From contig CALEJT010000017.1 in the NCBI GenBank assembly GCA_937898685.1, positions 1 to 64,000 of the forward strand: a stretch of 64,000 nucleotides of DNA, given 5' to 3'. Numbering within the stretch: the stretch's first letter is position 1; each line of letters opens with the position of its first letter. Positions 35,302 through 45,100 of the stretch are shown here, piece after piece. The DNA comes from an uncultured Gammaproteobacteria bacterium. Its GTDB lineage: Bacteria; Pseudomonadota; Gammaproteobacteria; Pseudomonadales; Pseudohongiellaceae. The translations under genes were made by a program, and so were the position numbers. The notes under the pieces were generated by a model that saw only the letters and a list, made by a program, of their open reading frames with translations, did not search any database and was not told where the DNA came from.

Positions 35302-36650
35302 AGTGGGCGCACTCCTGCACGAGTCGGTTGGTAGGCCGGGCGATAAGCCGGACGCACCGCAGGCTGCGGCGCACGCTGCAGTTGCTGCGCCACCTGGTAC
35401 GAGGGCTGATAGGTCGGACGCAGTACCGGCGGCGGCACCGGCTGCACGTCGTTGACCACCGGAATAGGACGCGCACCGAGACGCGGCTGCTGCAGTTCGT
35501 GATGCTCGAGGTCGATGCGCAGCAGCACTGCGGTCATCACCAGGCACATGATCAAGCTCGAACCACCGTAGCTGAGGAAGGGCAAGGTCAGACCCTTGGT
35601 CGGCAAGAGGCCGGTGTTCACCGCCACGTTGATCAGCACCTGCGCCATGAACAGGAACGCGATGCCGTAGGCGAGATAGGCAGCGAAGAGACGCCCACTC
35701 TTTTCGTTACGACGCGCAACCAAAATGGCGCGGAACACGAAGGCCACGAACAGACCCAACAGCATGAACACGCTCACCACGCCGAGTTCTTCCGCGATGA
35801 TGGCGAGCACGAAGTCAGTGTGCGCCTCCGGCAGGAAGTACATCTTCTGAATGCTGTTGCCGAGACCGACACCGAACCATTCGCCGCGACCGAAGGCAAT
35901 GAGCGCCTGCGCGAGCTGATAGCCGGAGCCGAACACCACGTCTTCGCTGAAAGGATCCTTGAGCGCCTGCAGGAAGGTCATCAAACGCTGCATGCGGTAT
36001 TCGGAGCTGATGACGAGCAGCCAGGCGCCGCCGGCAGCGACGCCCACCAGACCGACGAACGGCATCAGTCGCACGCCTGCGAGGAACAGCATGCCGAATA
36101 CGGCAATGCCGAGTACGACCACAGCACCAAAGTCAGGTTCGAGCAACAGCAACACCACCGGGATCGCGAGGAAAATCAGCGGAAAACCGAGCCCCTTGAC
36201 CGAATGACGCACGAGGCCGCGATGGCGGCTGAGGAACCAGGCCATGAAGAACAGGATCAAGAGCTTGGCCGGTTCGGAAGGCTGTACCGACACGGGACCG
36301 AGACGGAACCAGCGCATCGAACCATTCACTTCACGACCGATGCCGGGGATGAGTACCAGCACCAGCAGCAGATAGGCGAGCGCCAACCAGAACACACTAC
36401 CGCGATACCAAAAGCGCATCGGCGTCGCCAACACCCAAGCTGCCAGAACCAACCCGGCAGCCAGAAACACGACCTGACGTTTGAGGTGGTAGAACTCGTC
36501 GTTGTAGGAGCGGCTCGCAATCTCGATCGAAGCCGAGGTCATCATCACGAGACCGAAGGCCACCAAAATCCCGGCCAGGATCAGCAGCCAGGGATCACCA
36601 AAGTAGCGTTGCGAGCGATAGAAGCGCGGCAGCACGGCGGAAGCTTTCAT
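35298..36650 (-). CDS. ftsW: Septal peptidoglycan glycosyltransferase FtsW, with C-terminal tail
   Basis: A 450-residue SEDS protein with about ten membrane helices, the catalytic-region motif around GSGYQLAQALIAFGRGEWFGVGLGNS and the C-terminal SYGGSSL motif. It polymerises lipid II with FtsI at the septum. The ATG at 36650 overlaps the murD stop. Unusually, after the last helix there is a tail of about 70 residues rich in Pro, Arg, Gln and Tyr with repeated RPxYxPxYQ-like motifs (residues about 380-450); the E. coli protein is 414 residues. Confidence 0.95.
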   Translation of the reverse strand: MKASAVLPRFYRSQRYFGDPWLLILAGILVAFGLVMMTSASIEIASRSYNDEFYHLKRQVVFLAAGLVLAAWVLATPMRFWYRGSVFWLALAYLLLVLVLIPGIGREVNGSMRWFRLGPVSVQPSEPAKLLILFFMAWFLSRHRGLVRHSVKGLGFPLIFLAIPVVLLLLEPDFGAVVVLGIAVFGMLFLAGVRLMPFVGLVGVAAGGAWLLVISSEYRMQRLMTFLQALKDPFSEDVVFGSGYQLAQALIAFGRGEWFGVGLGNSIQKMYFLPEAHTDFVLAIIAEELGVVSVFMLLGLFVAFVFRAILVARRNEKSGRLFAAYLAYGIAFLFMAQVLINVAVNTGLLPTKGLTLPFLSYGGSSLIMCLVMTAVLLRIDLEHHELQQPRLGARPIPVVNDVQPVPPPVLRPTYQPSYQVAQQLQRAPQPAVRPAYRPAYQPTRAGVRPL

Positions 36651-37996
36651 CGCAAGGCCTCCACTGCTTTCACGAAGCACTCACCGCGGTGCTCGTAGTT
36701 GCGGAACTGATCGAAACTGGCGCAGGCCGGCGACAACAACACGACATCGCCCGACTGCGCGCGTGCGTCGGCAAGCTGCACGGCATCGTCGAGCGTCTCC
36801 ACGCGCTCGATCGCTACGCAACCCTCGAGTGCTGCGGCGATACGCGGTGCATCTTCGCCGAACAGAATCGCGAGCTTGCCGGCGCTCTGCATCGCCGGTG
36901 CGAGGCCGGAGAAATCGGCACCTTTTCCTACACCGCCGGCCAACAGGATCACCGGACCACTCACACCGAGGCCGTTGATGGCCGCCACCGTGGCGCCGAC
37001 GTTGGTGCCCTTCGAATCGTTGTACCACTGCACGCCGTTGCGCTTGGCCACCCATTGGCAGCGATGCGGCAGCCCCGGGAATTCCCGCAGCGTCCGCAGC
37101 ATGGCCGTCATCGGTATGCCGGCGGCACGACCGAGCGCTAGCGCGGCGAGTGCGTTGGCCACGTTGTGCATGCCGGCGATCTTCATTTCGTCAGCAGCGA
37201 GCAGCGCTTTGTCGCCGTGGCACAGCCACAGACGCTCGCCCTGCAGACGAACGCCGAAATTGCCCTCACCTTCTGCAGCGCTCAGACCGAAGCTGCTGAT
37301 CACGGCGCCATGACCCGCGGTGGGATGCGTCGCCGGATCGTCGCGGTTGATCACGATGTGCTCGGCGCCTAAGAAGATGCGGTGCTTGGCCTCGCGATAG
37401 GCGTCGAGCGAGTCGTAACGGTCCATGTGGTCTTCACTGAGATTCAGCACGGTGGCGACCTTGGCACCGAGCTTCTCGGTGGTTTCGAGTTGGAAGCTCG
37501 ACAGCTCGAGTACGTAGAGCTCGGGCTCGACGCGATCGGCCTGCAAGAGATCGAGCACCGGCGTGCCGATGTTGCCCGCCACGTCCACGGCCATGCCGGC
37601 AGAACGCGCCATCTCCCCCACCAAGGTGGTGACGGTGCTCTTGGCGTTGGATCCAGTGATGGCGACGAGCGGTGCACGCACGGCCTTGGCAAAGAGATCG
37701 ATGTCACCGGTGATGCCGACGCCTTGCGCGATCGCCGCCTGCACTGCCGGTTCGGCGAGCGCCACACCCGGGCTCATCACGAGCGCCTTGGCCTGACCGA
37801 GCTGCGCCGCATCGAGCGGACCGAAGGAAGTGGCAACGCCCGGGAATTCCAGTGCGAAAAGATCGGCGCCGGGCGGATCGTTGCGCGTATCGACGGCGAC
37901 GAAGGGAATGTTCACCCGCTGCAGATAGCGCGCGCACGACAGCCCGGTCTTGCCCAGACCGACCACGACGTACTTGTTGGCGCTATCGAAAGCCAT
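36647..37996 (-). CDS. murD: UDP-N-acetylmuramoylalanine--D-glutamate ligase
   Basis: A 449-residue Mur ligase: N-terminal VVGLGKTGLSCARYL, ATP loop ITGSNAKSTVT near residue 113, the LNLSEDHMDRY motif, NDSKGTNVGAT and C-terminal LLSPACASFDQF. It adds D-Glu to UDP-MurNAc-L-Ala. It lies 7 bp after mraY and overlaps ftsW. Confidence 0.96.
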   Translation of the reverse strand: MAFDSANKYVVVGLGKTGLSCARYLQRVNIPFVAVDTRNDPPGADLFALEFPGVATSFGPLDAAQLGQAKALVMSPGVALAEPAVQAAIAQGVGITGDIDLFAKAVRAPLVAITGSNAKSTVTTLVGEMARSAGMAVDVAGNIGTPVLDLLQADRVEPELYVLELSSFQLETTEKLGAKVATVLNLSEDHMDRYDSLDAYREAKHRIFLGAEHIVINRDDPATHPTAGHGAVISSFGLSAAEGEGNFGVRLQGERLWLCHGDKALLAADEMKIAGMHNVANALAALALGRAAGIPMTAMLRTLREFPGLPHRCQWVAKRNGVQWYNDSKGTNVGATVAAINGLGVSGPVILLAGGVGKGADFSGLAPAMQSAGKLAILFGEDAPRIAAALEGCVAIERVETLDDAVQLADARAQSGDVVLLSPACASFDQFRNYEHRGECFVKAVEALR

Positions 37997-38003
37997 CGTC
38001 GTC

Positions 38004-39086
38004 TTATCTCAGTTTCAGCGTCACGAGGCCGAACAACACCAGGATCACGGTGATGATCCAGAAGCGCACGATCACGCGCGGCTCGGGCCAGCCCTTGAGT
38101 TCGAAGTGGTGATGCAGCGGCGCCATGCGGAAGATGCGTTTGCCGGTGAGCTTGAACGAGGTCACCTGCAGTACCACGGAAAGCGTTTCCATCACGAACA
38201 CGCCGCCCATGATGGCGAGTACGATTTCGTGACGGACGATGATGGCGACGATGCCGAGCGCAGCACCGAGCGCCAGCGCACCGACGTCACCCATGAAAAC
38301 CTGTGCGGGATAGGTGTTGAACCAGAGGAAACCCAGACCGGCACCAGCCAGCGCGCCGCAGAACACCACGAGTTCGCCGGCACCGGCGATGTAGGGGATG
38401 TTCAGATACATCGCGAATTCGAGGTGGCCGGCGAGATAGGCGATCACACCAAGCGCGGAACCCACGAGCACGGTCGGCAGGATCGCGAGGCCATCGAGAC
38501 CATCGGTGAGATTCACCGCGTTGCTGAAGCCCACCACCACGAAGTAGCCGAACACCACATAGAAGAGGCCCATGTTGAGCGCCACGTTCTTGAAGAACGG
38601 CACGATGAGCTGCGTTTCCTGCGGCGTCTGCGCGGTGTAGTAGAGAACGAGCACGGCCACGGTGCCGAACACCGACTGCCAGAAATATTTCCAACGCGCG
38701 GGCAGACCTTTCGGGTTGCGCTCGAACACCTTGCGGTAATCGTCCACCCAACCGATGGCGCCGAAGCTGGCGGTCACGCCCATCACCACCCACACGTAGA
38801 GATTGCTGAGGTCGGACCACAGCAAGGTGCTGGCGAGAATGGAGAGCAGGATCAAGGCACCGCCCATGGTGGGCGTGCCGGCCTTGCTGAGATGCGACTG
38901 CGGACCATCGTCACGCACCACCTGACCGATCTGGCGGTAGTTCAGACGCTTGATCATCCAAGGACCGATCAAGAGCGAAAGCACGAGAGCCGTCAGTACA
39001 CCGAAGGTGCCGCGCACGGTGAGGTACTGGAACACCGTGAAGTTCGAATTGAATTGCGCCAGGAAATTGGTAAGCCAGAGCAGCAT
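38004..39086 (-). CDS. mraY: Phospho-MurNAc-pentapeptide translocase
   Basis: A 360-residue polytopic membrane enzyme with ten hydrophobic segments and the family motifs TPTMGGALIL, WVDDYRKV (Asp-Asp), NAVNLTDGLDGLA and the PLHHHFELKGW loop. It makes lipid I by transferring phospho-MurNAc-pentapeptide to undecaprenyl phosphate. It is 12 bp after murF. Confidence 0.97.
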   Translation of the reverse strand: MLLWLTNFLAQFNSNFTVFQYLTVRGTFGVLTALVLSLLIGPWMIKRLNYRQIGQVVRDDGPQSHLSKAGTPTMGGALILLSILASTLLWSDLSNLYVWVVMGVTASFGAIGWVDDYRKVFERNPKGLPARWKYFWQSVFGTVAVLVLYYTAQTPQETQLIVPFFKNVALNMGLFYVVFGYFVVVGFSNAVNLTDGLDGLAILPTVLVGSALGVIAYLAGHLEFAMYLNIPYIAGAGELVVFCGALAGAGLGFLWFNTYPAQVFMGDVGALALGAALGIVAIIVRHEIVLAIMGGVFVMETLSVVLQVTSFKLTGKRIFRMAPLHHHFELKGWPEPRVIVRFWIITVILVLFGLVTLKLR

Positions 39087-39098
39087 GGTGTCGTCCTC

Positions 39099-40460
39099 TT
39101 ATGCTTGGTCCGGAAGGAGTTGTTTGACCACGCGCTCCATACCGGCGCTGCGTGAGCCCTTCACCAGTACCGTCACGTCCGCTGCCAAATGCGGCAACAC
39201 AGCCGTCGCCAATGCCTGCCAGTCGGGCGCATGCACACCCTTGGGACCGAAGGCTTCCACCGCGAGGCGGGTCAGCTCACCAGTGCCCATGAACAGATCG
39301 ATGCCCGCGTCGCGGGCGTATTCACCGAGCTCGACGTGCGCGCGTTGTTTTTCCGCGCCGAGCTCACCCATGTCACCAGCCACCACGATGCGCAGACCTT
39401 CGCGTGCCTTCAGCACGTCGATGGCCGCGCGGAACGAAGCCGGGCTGGCGTTGTAACTGTCGTCGATGATCGTCGCCCCGGCGCGGCCCTGCTGGACCAC
39501 GAGACGTCCCTTCACACTGCGCATTTCGGCGATGCCGCGCTCGACGTGCTCGAGCTTGGCACCCGCTTCCATCGCCAGTGCGATTGCGGCAAGCGCATTC
39601 GCCACGTTGTGACGACCGGGCAACGTGAGTTTGAGCTTGGTCTTGCCCTGAGGTGTCCACACGGAAAAACGCGAGCCTTCGAGCCCGAGATCTTCGACGA
39701 CTTCGACACCGTAGAGTGCGCTCGTTTGTCCCTTCGCGCTGATGCCCACCACTTTCTGTGTGGAGGAAACCTTGGCGTGACGCGGGATGTTCATGTCGTC
39801 GAGATTCACCACCGCACACCCATTGGGCTTGAGGCCTTGCCAGATTTCCGCTTTGGCAGTGGCAACACCTTGCAGCGAGCCGAAGCCTTCGAGATGCGTC
39901 GGCGCAATGTTGTTGATGAGTGCGATGTCGGGTTCCGCGAGTTTGGTCGTGTAGGCGATTTCGCCCGGCGCATTGGCGCCCATCTCGATCACGGCGTAGT
40001 CGTGTTCGGCACCGAGCTGCAGCAGCGTGAGCGGCACACCGAAGTCGTTGTTCAGATTGCCGCGCGTCGCGTGCACCTTGCCGGCCTGCGCCAGGATGGT
40101 GGCCGTCATCTCTTTGACGGAGGTCTTGCCCTGGCTGCCCGTGAGCGCGATCACCTTGGCCTTGCTGGCCTGACGATTGGCGCGGCCCAACTGGCCGAGC
40201 GCAATACGCGTGTCCTCGACCCGCAGCGTGGGCAGCGCAGTGGCGACATCTGCGCTGACGAGTGCTGCGCAGGCGCCACGTTCCTGCGCGATGGCGACGA
40301 AGTCGTTGCCGTCGAAGGAAGGGCCTTTGAGTGCGATGAAGAGCTCGCCCGGCTGCAAGGTGCGGGTGTCGGTGCTGACGGCGCTGAACGAGACATTGGC
40401 ACCGCTGAGCGTTCCTCCGGTGATGGTGCGCGCCTGTTCGAGCGTGAGCGGTGCGATCAT
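39099..40460 (-). CDS. murF: UDP-MurNAc-tripeptide--D-Ala-D-Ala ligase
   Basis: A 453-residue Mur ligase with ATP loop ALTGSQGKTSVKEM near residue 106, GANAPGEIAYT, and IIDDSYNASPASFRAAID. It attaches the D-Ala-D-Ala made by Ddl. The ATG at 40460 overlaps the murE stop codon (ATGA), indicating coupled translation. Confidence 0.96.
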   Translation of the reverse strand: MIAPLTLEQARTITGGTLSGANVSFSAVSTDTRTLQPGELFIALKGPSFDGNDFVAIAQERGACAALVSADVATALPTLRVEDTRIALGQLGRANRQASKAKVIALTGSQGKTSVKEMTATILAQAGKVHATRGNLNNDFGVPLTLLQLGAEHDYAVIEMGANAPGEIAYTTKLAEPDIALINNIAPTHLEGFGSLQGVATAKAEIWQGLKPNGCAVVNLDDMNIPRHAKVSSTQKVVGISAKGQTSALYGVEVVEDLGLEGSRFSVWTPQGKTKLKLTLPGRHNVANALAAIALAMEAGAKLEHVERGIAEMRSVKGRLVVQQGRAGATIIDDSYNASPASFRAAIDVLKAREGLRIVVAGDMGELGAEKQRAHVELGEYARDAGIDLFMGTGELTRLAVEAFGPKGVHAPDWQALATAVLPHLAADVTVLVKGSRSAGMERVVKQLLPDQA

Positions 40461-41998
40461 GCGCGCCCTCTCTTTTCACTCAGACGCTGGAGCACGGTCC
40501 GTGCTTCCTCGACGTCGTTGAACGGCAGCTTCACACCAGCGAGGTCCTGATAGGTTTCGTGACCTTTGCCGGCGATGAGAATGGCATCGCCGGCACTGGC
40601 ATTTTCGAGTGCGAAGGCGATGGCGCGCGCGCGATCGGGTTCGACCTGCGCACGACGCGGGAAATTCAGGCCCGCCAGCATGTCGGCGAGGATGCGATGC
40701 GAATCTTCGAAGCGCGGGTTGTCGTCGGTGAGCACCAGTTCGTCGGCCAGTCGTTCCGCAGTGGCCGCCATCAGCGGACGCTTGCCGCGATCGCGATCAC
40801 CACCACATCCGAACACACACCAGAGTTTGCCGGTGCAGTGTTCGCGCATGGCCTGCAGCGCTTTTTCCAGACCATCGGGCGTGTGGGCGTAGTCGACGAC
40901 CACTGTCAGCGGCAAAGCGCTCGGCACGAGCTGCATGCGCCCGGGCACGGGCTGCAACGAAGCGGCGGCTTCGAACACCGCAGCAGGATCGAAGTCGGAG
41001 CGTCCGGACAGTTCACCCAACACCAGCGCCAACACGCCGAGCAGGTTGCTGGCGTTGAAGGAACCGAGCAGCGCAGTGCGCAGCGGGAATTCTCCCCACG
41101 GCGTCGCCACGCGCAGCGTCAAACCAGAGGCGCTGAAACGCAGGGTGCTGGCGTAGATGTCGGCATCGAAATTGTCGAGTGACCAGGTGAGCGTGCGCAG
41201 ATCTTCGCGCAGCTCATTGGCGGTTGCGCGGACGTAGGGATCGTCGAGATTGAGTACGGCGAGGCTCAAACCCTTGCCGGTGAAAAGCTGACGCTTCGCA
41301 GCGCCGTAGGCTTCCATCGTGCCATGCAGATCGAGATGGTCGCGCGTGAGATTGGTGAACATCGCCACGGCGTAATCGTCGAGCACGACGCGATGCTGCG
41401 CGAGACCGTGCGACGACACTTCCATCACCACGGTGTCCGCACCTGCACGCACGAGTTCGGCGAGTTGACGTTGCAGACTCACGGCATCGGGAGTGGTGCC
41501 CGGAATGTTGGCTTCCTGACGCAGCTCACCGCCGCTCAAGCCGTAGCCGAGCGTGCCGATGACTCCACAAGTGCGGCCGAGTTGAGAAAAGAGGCGCGCT
41601 GCCAGCTGACAGCAACTGGTCTTGCCGTTGGTACCGGTGATGCCGATGAGGCGCAGACGACTGGCAGGCACATCGAAGAAGCGCGCAGCGACCTTGGCCA
41701 TCTGCCGCGGCAGATCCGGCACGGCAATTACCGGCACTTCGCTGCGCAGCGTTTCACCACGCAGACTGTCGTCGGCTTCCGCCAACACGGCCACTGCGCC
41801 ACGCACGATGGCATCGTCGATGAAATCGCGGCCGTCACGGGCCGTGCCCTTACAGGCCAGAAAGAGATCGCCTTGCGACACGCGCCGCGAATCGAGGCTC
41901 AGGCCGTGCAGCTGACGCTCGAACTCATGCGGCAGCGGCACGATCCCCTCGAGCAGTGCGCTCAGCGACCGTGTGTAGTGGGGGGGCATTTGCATCAT
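40457..41998 (-). CDS. murE: UDP-MurNAc-L-Ala-D-Glu--meso-diaminopimelate ligase
   Basis: A 513-residue Mur ligase with ATP loop GITGTNGKTSCCQLA, the carbamylated-lysine region and the DNPR motif (LTDDNPRFEDSHRI) that marks meso-diaminopimelate specificity. This indicates ordinary Gram-negative DAP-type peptidoglycan. The ATG at 41998 overlaps the ftsI stop; a second ATG two codons later is possible. Confidence 0.96.
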   Translation of the reverse strand: MMQMPPHYTRSLSALLEGIVPLPHEFERQLHGLSLDSRRVSQGDLFLACKGTARDGRDFIDDAIVRGAVAVLAEADDSLRGETLRSEVPVIAVPDLPRQMAKVAARFFDVPASRLRLIGITGTNGKTSCCQLAARLFSQLGRTCGVIGTLGYGLSGGELRQEANIPGTTPDAVSLQRQLAELVRAGADTVVMEVSSHGLAQHRVVLDDYAVAMFTNLTRDHLDLHGTMEAYGAAKRQLFTGKGLSLAVLNLDDPYVRATANELREDLRTLTWSLDNFDADIYASTLRFSASGLTLRVATPWGEFPLRTALLGSFNASNLLGVLALVLGELSGRSDFDPAAVFEAAASLQPVPGRMQLVPSALPLTVVVDYAHTPDGLEKALQAMREHCTGKLWCVFGCGGDRDRGKRPLMAATAERLADELVLTDDNPRFEDSHRILADMLAGLNFPRRAQVEPDRARAIAFALENASAGDAILIAGKGHETYQDLAGVKLPFNDVEEARTVLQRLSEKRGRA

Positions 41999-43764
41999 TG
42001 GTCTTGGCCTGCACCCACACCAGTAGTCGTCGCTTGCGAAATCGTTTTCTCGGGCAGCACCTGCGGCAGATCCGGTGGCACGTTGAGGATGCGCATCGCA
42101 CCGGCTGCGATCTGCGAGAACACCGGAGCGGCGACCTGACCGCCACCGTACTCATCACCCTGCGGCTGCTGGATCGACACCACGATCACCACGCGCGGCG
42201 CGCTCGCCGGCACGAAGCCGGCAAAGTGCGATACGTAGTTGCTGGAGTCGTAACCGCCGCGGGCGACGTCGTAGAACCAGGTCGTACCGGTCTTGCCCGC
42301 CACCTGATAGGAAGGAATGTTGGCACGCAGACCCGTGCCACCCATTTCCTTGCTGACCACACCCTGCAGCATTTCCGCGACCTGACGAGCGATCGTGCGA
42401 TCGAGCACACGCTCGCCCTGCACCTGCCCATCCACCTTGAGGAAGGACACGGGCTTGCGCACGCCTTCGTTGGCGTAGACGAGATAGGCTTGTGCCAGCT
42501 GCAGCGGCGTCACCTGGAAACCGTAGCCGTAGGACAGCGTGGCGATCTCGGACTTGGCCCAGCGCTTGCGCTGCGGCAGCACACCCGTGGTTTCACCAGG
42601 GAAGCCGGTGCCGGTGCTGCGACCGAAGCCGACACGTTCATGCACGCTGACGATGGCTTCGGGACCGATCGCAAGCGCGAGCTTGCTGGCACCCACCTGA
42701 CTCGACTTGGCGATGATGCGGGCGAGTGTCGAAGGTCCGTAGTTCACGGGATCGGACACGACCTGCGTGCGATCGACGCGGAAACGACCGGGCGTGGTAT
42801 CGATGATGCTGTCGATGTCGAAGAGACCGCTCTCGAGTGCGGCCGTCACCGTGAAGGTCTTGGCAGTCGAACCCGGCTCCATCAAGTCCACCACCGCACG
42901 ATTCTTGCGCGCGGCGTCGGTCATGGTGTCGCGATTGTTCGGGTTGTAGGACGGCTGGCTGACCATCGCGAGGATTTCGCCGGTCTGGGCGTCGAGCACG
43001 GTGGCGGTGCCGGAAGCGGCGCGACGTTGCGTGACGGCTTCTTTCAGCGCCTTATAGGCGATGTATTGCAGACGCGAGTCCATCGCGAGCACCAGATCGC
43101 GCCCCGGCTCGGGATTGGCGTTGATCTTCACTTCGCGCACGATGCGGCCCAGACGGTCCTTGAGGACCTGCCGCGAACCCGGCTTGCCCTTCAACCAATC
43201 TTCGTAGGCGAGTTCGAGACCTTCCTGACCCACTTCGTCGTTGTTGGCGAGGCCGACGACGTGCACTGCCGCCTCACCCATCGGGTAATAGCGTTTGTAT
43301 TCTTCCTGCGCGTAGACGCCCTTCAGTTTGCGGTTGAGCACCGCCTGCGCGTCGGCCGGCGGCATGGCGCGCTTGATGTAGAGGAATTCGCGATTGGCGT
43401 TGTCGAGGATGCGCTTGTTGAGTGCTTCGGGGTCGATGCCGATGCTGGCCACGGCTTCCGCCAACTGTGCCCCCTGTTGCGGGTTGCTAAGGATTTCCTT
43501 CGGGTTGAGCCAGAGCGACAGCACGGGCGTGCTGATGGCGAGCGGTTCACCATTGCGATCGACGATGTTGCCGCGGGTGGCGACGATGACGTCGTTGCGC
43601 ACCGTGCGCGCATCACCCTCGCGCTGCAGCACGTTGTTGTCGATGATTTGCAGGTCGAGCACCTTCCAACCGATGACGCCAACCAGGGCTCCGATCGTTG
43701 CGACGACCATGCCGAGACGCCAAGCCGGTTGATGGGGAGGCGTCGGTTGTCTGTCTCTAGTCAC
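41995..43764 (-). CDS. ftsI: Septal transpeptidase FtsI (PBP3)
   Basis: A 589-residue class B penicillin-binding protein: cytoplasmic N-terminus, one membrane helix (about 18-38), a dimerisation/pedestal domain, and a transpeptidase domain with the SxxK nucleophile in EPGSTAKTF, the second motif in AKSSQVG and KTG in AGKTGTTWF. It cross-links septal peptidoglycan with FtsW. The GTG at 43764 overlaps the ftsL end and is preceded by AGGTGG. The second motif reads SSQ where E. coli has SSN; I cannot judge its effect. Confidence 0.95.
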   Translation of the reverse strand: MTRDRQPTPPHQPAWRLGMVVATIGALVGVIGWKVLDLQIIDNNVLQREGDARTVRNDVIVATRGNIVDRNGEPLAISTPVLSLWLNPKEILSNPQQGAQLAEAVASIGIDPEALNKRILDNANREFLYIKRAMPPADAQAVLNRKLKGVYAQEEYKRYYPMGEAAVHVVGLANNDEVGQEGLELAYEDWLKGKPGSRQVLKDRLGRIVREVKINANPEPGRDLVLAMDSRLQYIAYKALKEAVTQRRAASGTATVLDAQTGEILAMVSQPSYNPNNRDTMTDAARKNRAVVDLMEPGSTAKTFTVTAALESGLFDIDSIIDTTPGRFRVDRTQVVSDPVNYGPSTLARIIAKSSQVGASKLALAIGPEAIVSVHERVGFGRSTGTGFPGETTGVLPQRKRWAKSEIATLSYGYGFQVTPLQLAQAYLVYANEGVRKPVSFLKVDGQVQGERVLDRTIARQVAEMLQGVVSKEMGGTGLRANIPSYQVAGKTGTTWFYDVARGGYDSSNYVSHFAGFVPASAPRVVIVVSIQQPQGDEYGGGQVAAPVFSQIAAGAMRILNVPPDLPQVLPEKTISQATTTGVGAGQDQ

Positions 43765-44092
43765 CAAGCACCACCACCTTGCTCATGTCGGGCGTTTCCA
43801 TGCCCAGTTCGCTGACGGCCATGTCTTCCACTTTTCCCTGAGACACGAGACTGCTCTGCTCGAGCAGGAGTCGCGTGTACTCCACCTGAATCGCGTTGCG
43901 CTGGATTTCCAGCTGCTGCAGAGCATTGAGGCGACGACGGCTGACGTGGGTGGCATCGATCACTGCCAGTGCGGAAACCGTCACGGCAGCCAGAAGGACG
44001 CTGAACAGCAGCCAGAAGCGCCGGGACGGCATGCGTTCCCGTTCGCGCTTGGCCGCGAGCAGCGGCGTCGCATCTGTCATGATGTCGATCAT
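43757..44092 (-). CDS. ftsL: Cell division protein FtsL
   Basis: A 111-residue bitopic protein with a short cytoplasmic N-terminus, one membrane helix (about 25-45, FWLLFSVLLAAVTVSALAV) and a periplasmic coiled coil (about 52-90). It forms the FtsQLB complex that activates FtsWI. Sequence conservation is low as usual; assignment rests on topology, length and position between rsmH and ftsI. Confidence 0.93.
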   Translation of the reverse strand: MIDIMTDATPLLAAKRERERMPSRRFWLLFSVLLAAVTVSALAVIDATHVSRRRLNALQQLEIQRNAIQVEYTRLLLEQSSLVSQGKVEDMAVSELGMETPDMSKVVVLGD

Positions 44093-44105
44093 CTATCCCA
44101 GTTCT

Positions 44106-45029
44106 TCAGCCGATCTTTTCCGCCACACGCAGCACCGCGCTGCGTGCTCTGACGTTGTCCTGTACTTCCCTTTCATCCGATTTCCGCTTGCCCAACACGC
44201 GCAGCGCAGGCTTGAGCTGCGCTTGCGTCACGGGAAGACCTCGCGGGAAATCGCCGCCACGCGCTTCTTTCCGCATGAATTCCTTCACCATGCGGTCCTC
44301 GAGCGAGTGGAAGCTGATGACCACCAGACGTCCGCCCACCACCAACAGATCCCGCGCAACTTGCAGCGCGCGCCGCAGGTCGCCGAGTTCGTCATTGATG
44401 AAGATGCGAATGCCCTGGAAGGCACGCGTGGCCGGATGTTTGTGTTTTTCCCAGGCCGGGTTGGCCTGCTTGACGATCTCCGCCAATTGCAGGGTGCTGA
44501 CAATTTCCGTGTGGGTGCGTGCCGCCACTATTGCCCTTGCCATCCGCCTGGAAAATTTTTCTTCGCCGTACTCATAGAGCACGCGTGCAATCTCTTCCTC
44601 CGACGCCGTCGCCAACCATTCGGCAGCGCTCCGACCCTTGGTGGGGTCCATGCGCATGTCGAGCGGACCGTCTTTGCTGAAACTGAAGCCGCGCGCGGCA
44701 TCGTCCAGCTGGGGCGAGGACACCCCAAGATCCAACAACACTCCATGTACTGCGTTCGTCTGGCCCAGCTCGCGCACCCAGTGATCCATCTCGGCAAAGC
44801 TGCCGTGCGCCACGAGTACGCGACTGTCTTCCTGCTGCAGGGCCTTGGCCACCGCGATCGCCTCGGGATCCTTGTCGATCACGAGCAGACGCCCCTCCGG
44901 GCTCAGGCGTTCGAGGATCGCCCTGCTGTGGCCTCCCCGCCCGAAGGTGCCGTCCACGTAGAGCCCAGTCGGATCAGTGATCAGAGCCGCCACGGCTTCG
45001 TGCAGCAGGACGCTCTGATGCTGATACAT
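44106..45029 (-). CDS. rsmH: 16S rRNA (cytosine-1402-N4)-methyltransferase RsmH
   Basis: A 307-residue SAM-dependent methyltransferase with HQSVLLHEAV, the SAM motif DGTFGRGGHSRAIL, and LLDLGVSSPQLDDAARGFSF. It methylates C1402 in the ribosomal P site together with RsmI, encoded nearby. The ATG at 45029 follows AGGTGAAAG; an in-frame start 13 codons upstream is less likely. Confidence 0.95.
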   Translation of the reverse strand: MYQHQSVLLHEAVAALITDPTGLYVDGTFGRGGHSRAILERLSPEGRLLVIDKDPEAIAVAKALQQEDSRVLVAHGSFAEMDHWVRELGQTNAVHGVLLDLGVSSPQLDDAARGFSFSKDGPLDMRMDPTKGRSAAEWLATASEEEIARVLYEYGEEKFSRRMARAIVAARTHTEIVSTLQLAEIVKQANPAWEKHKHPATRAFQGIRIFINDELGDLRRALQVARDLLVVGGRLVVISFHSLEDRMVKEFMRKEARGGDFPRGLPVTQAQLKPALRVLGKRKSDEREVQDNVRARSAVLRVAEKIG

Positions 45030-45100
45030 GTCTTTCACCTGGAGGCCTTCGATCCGCCTCCGATCCAATTGCTGAACTCCCCTCGGGGACGCGCGTGCCT

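Noticed and set aside
34175..35476. N-terminal extension that would make MurC 914 residues
   Set aside because: The extra sequence overlaps murG in another frame and is Arg/His-rich without homology; the GTG at 34174 overlaps the murG stop and has a ribosome binding site.
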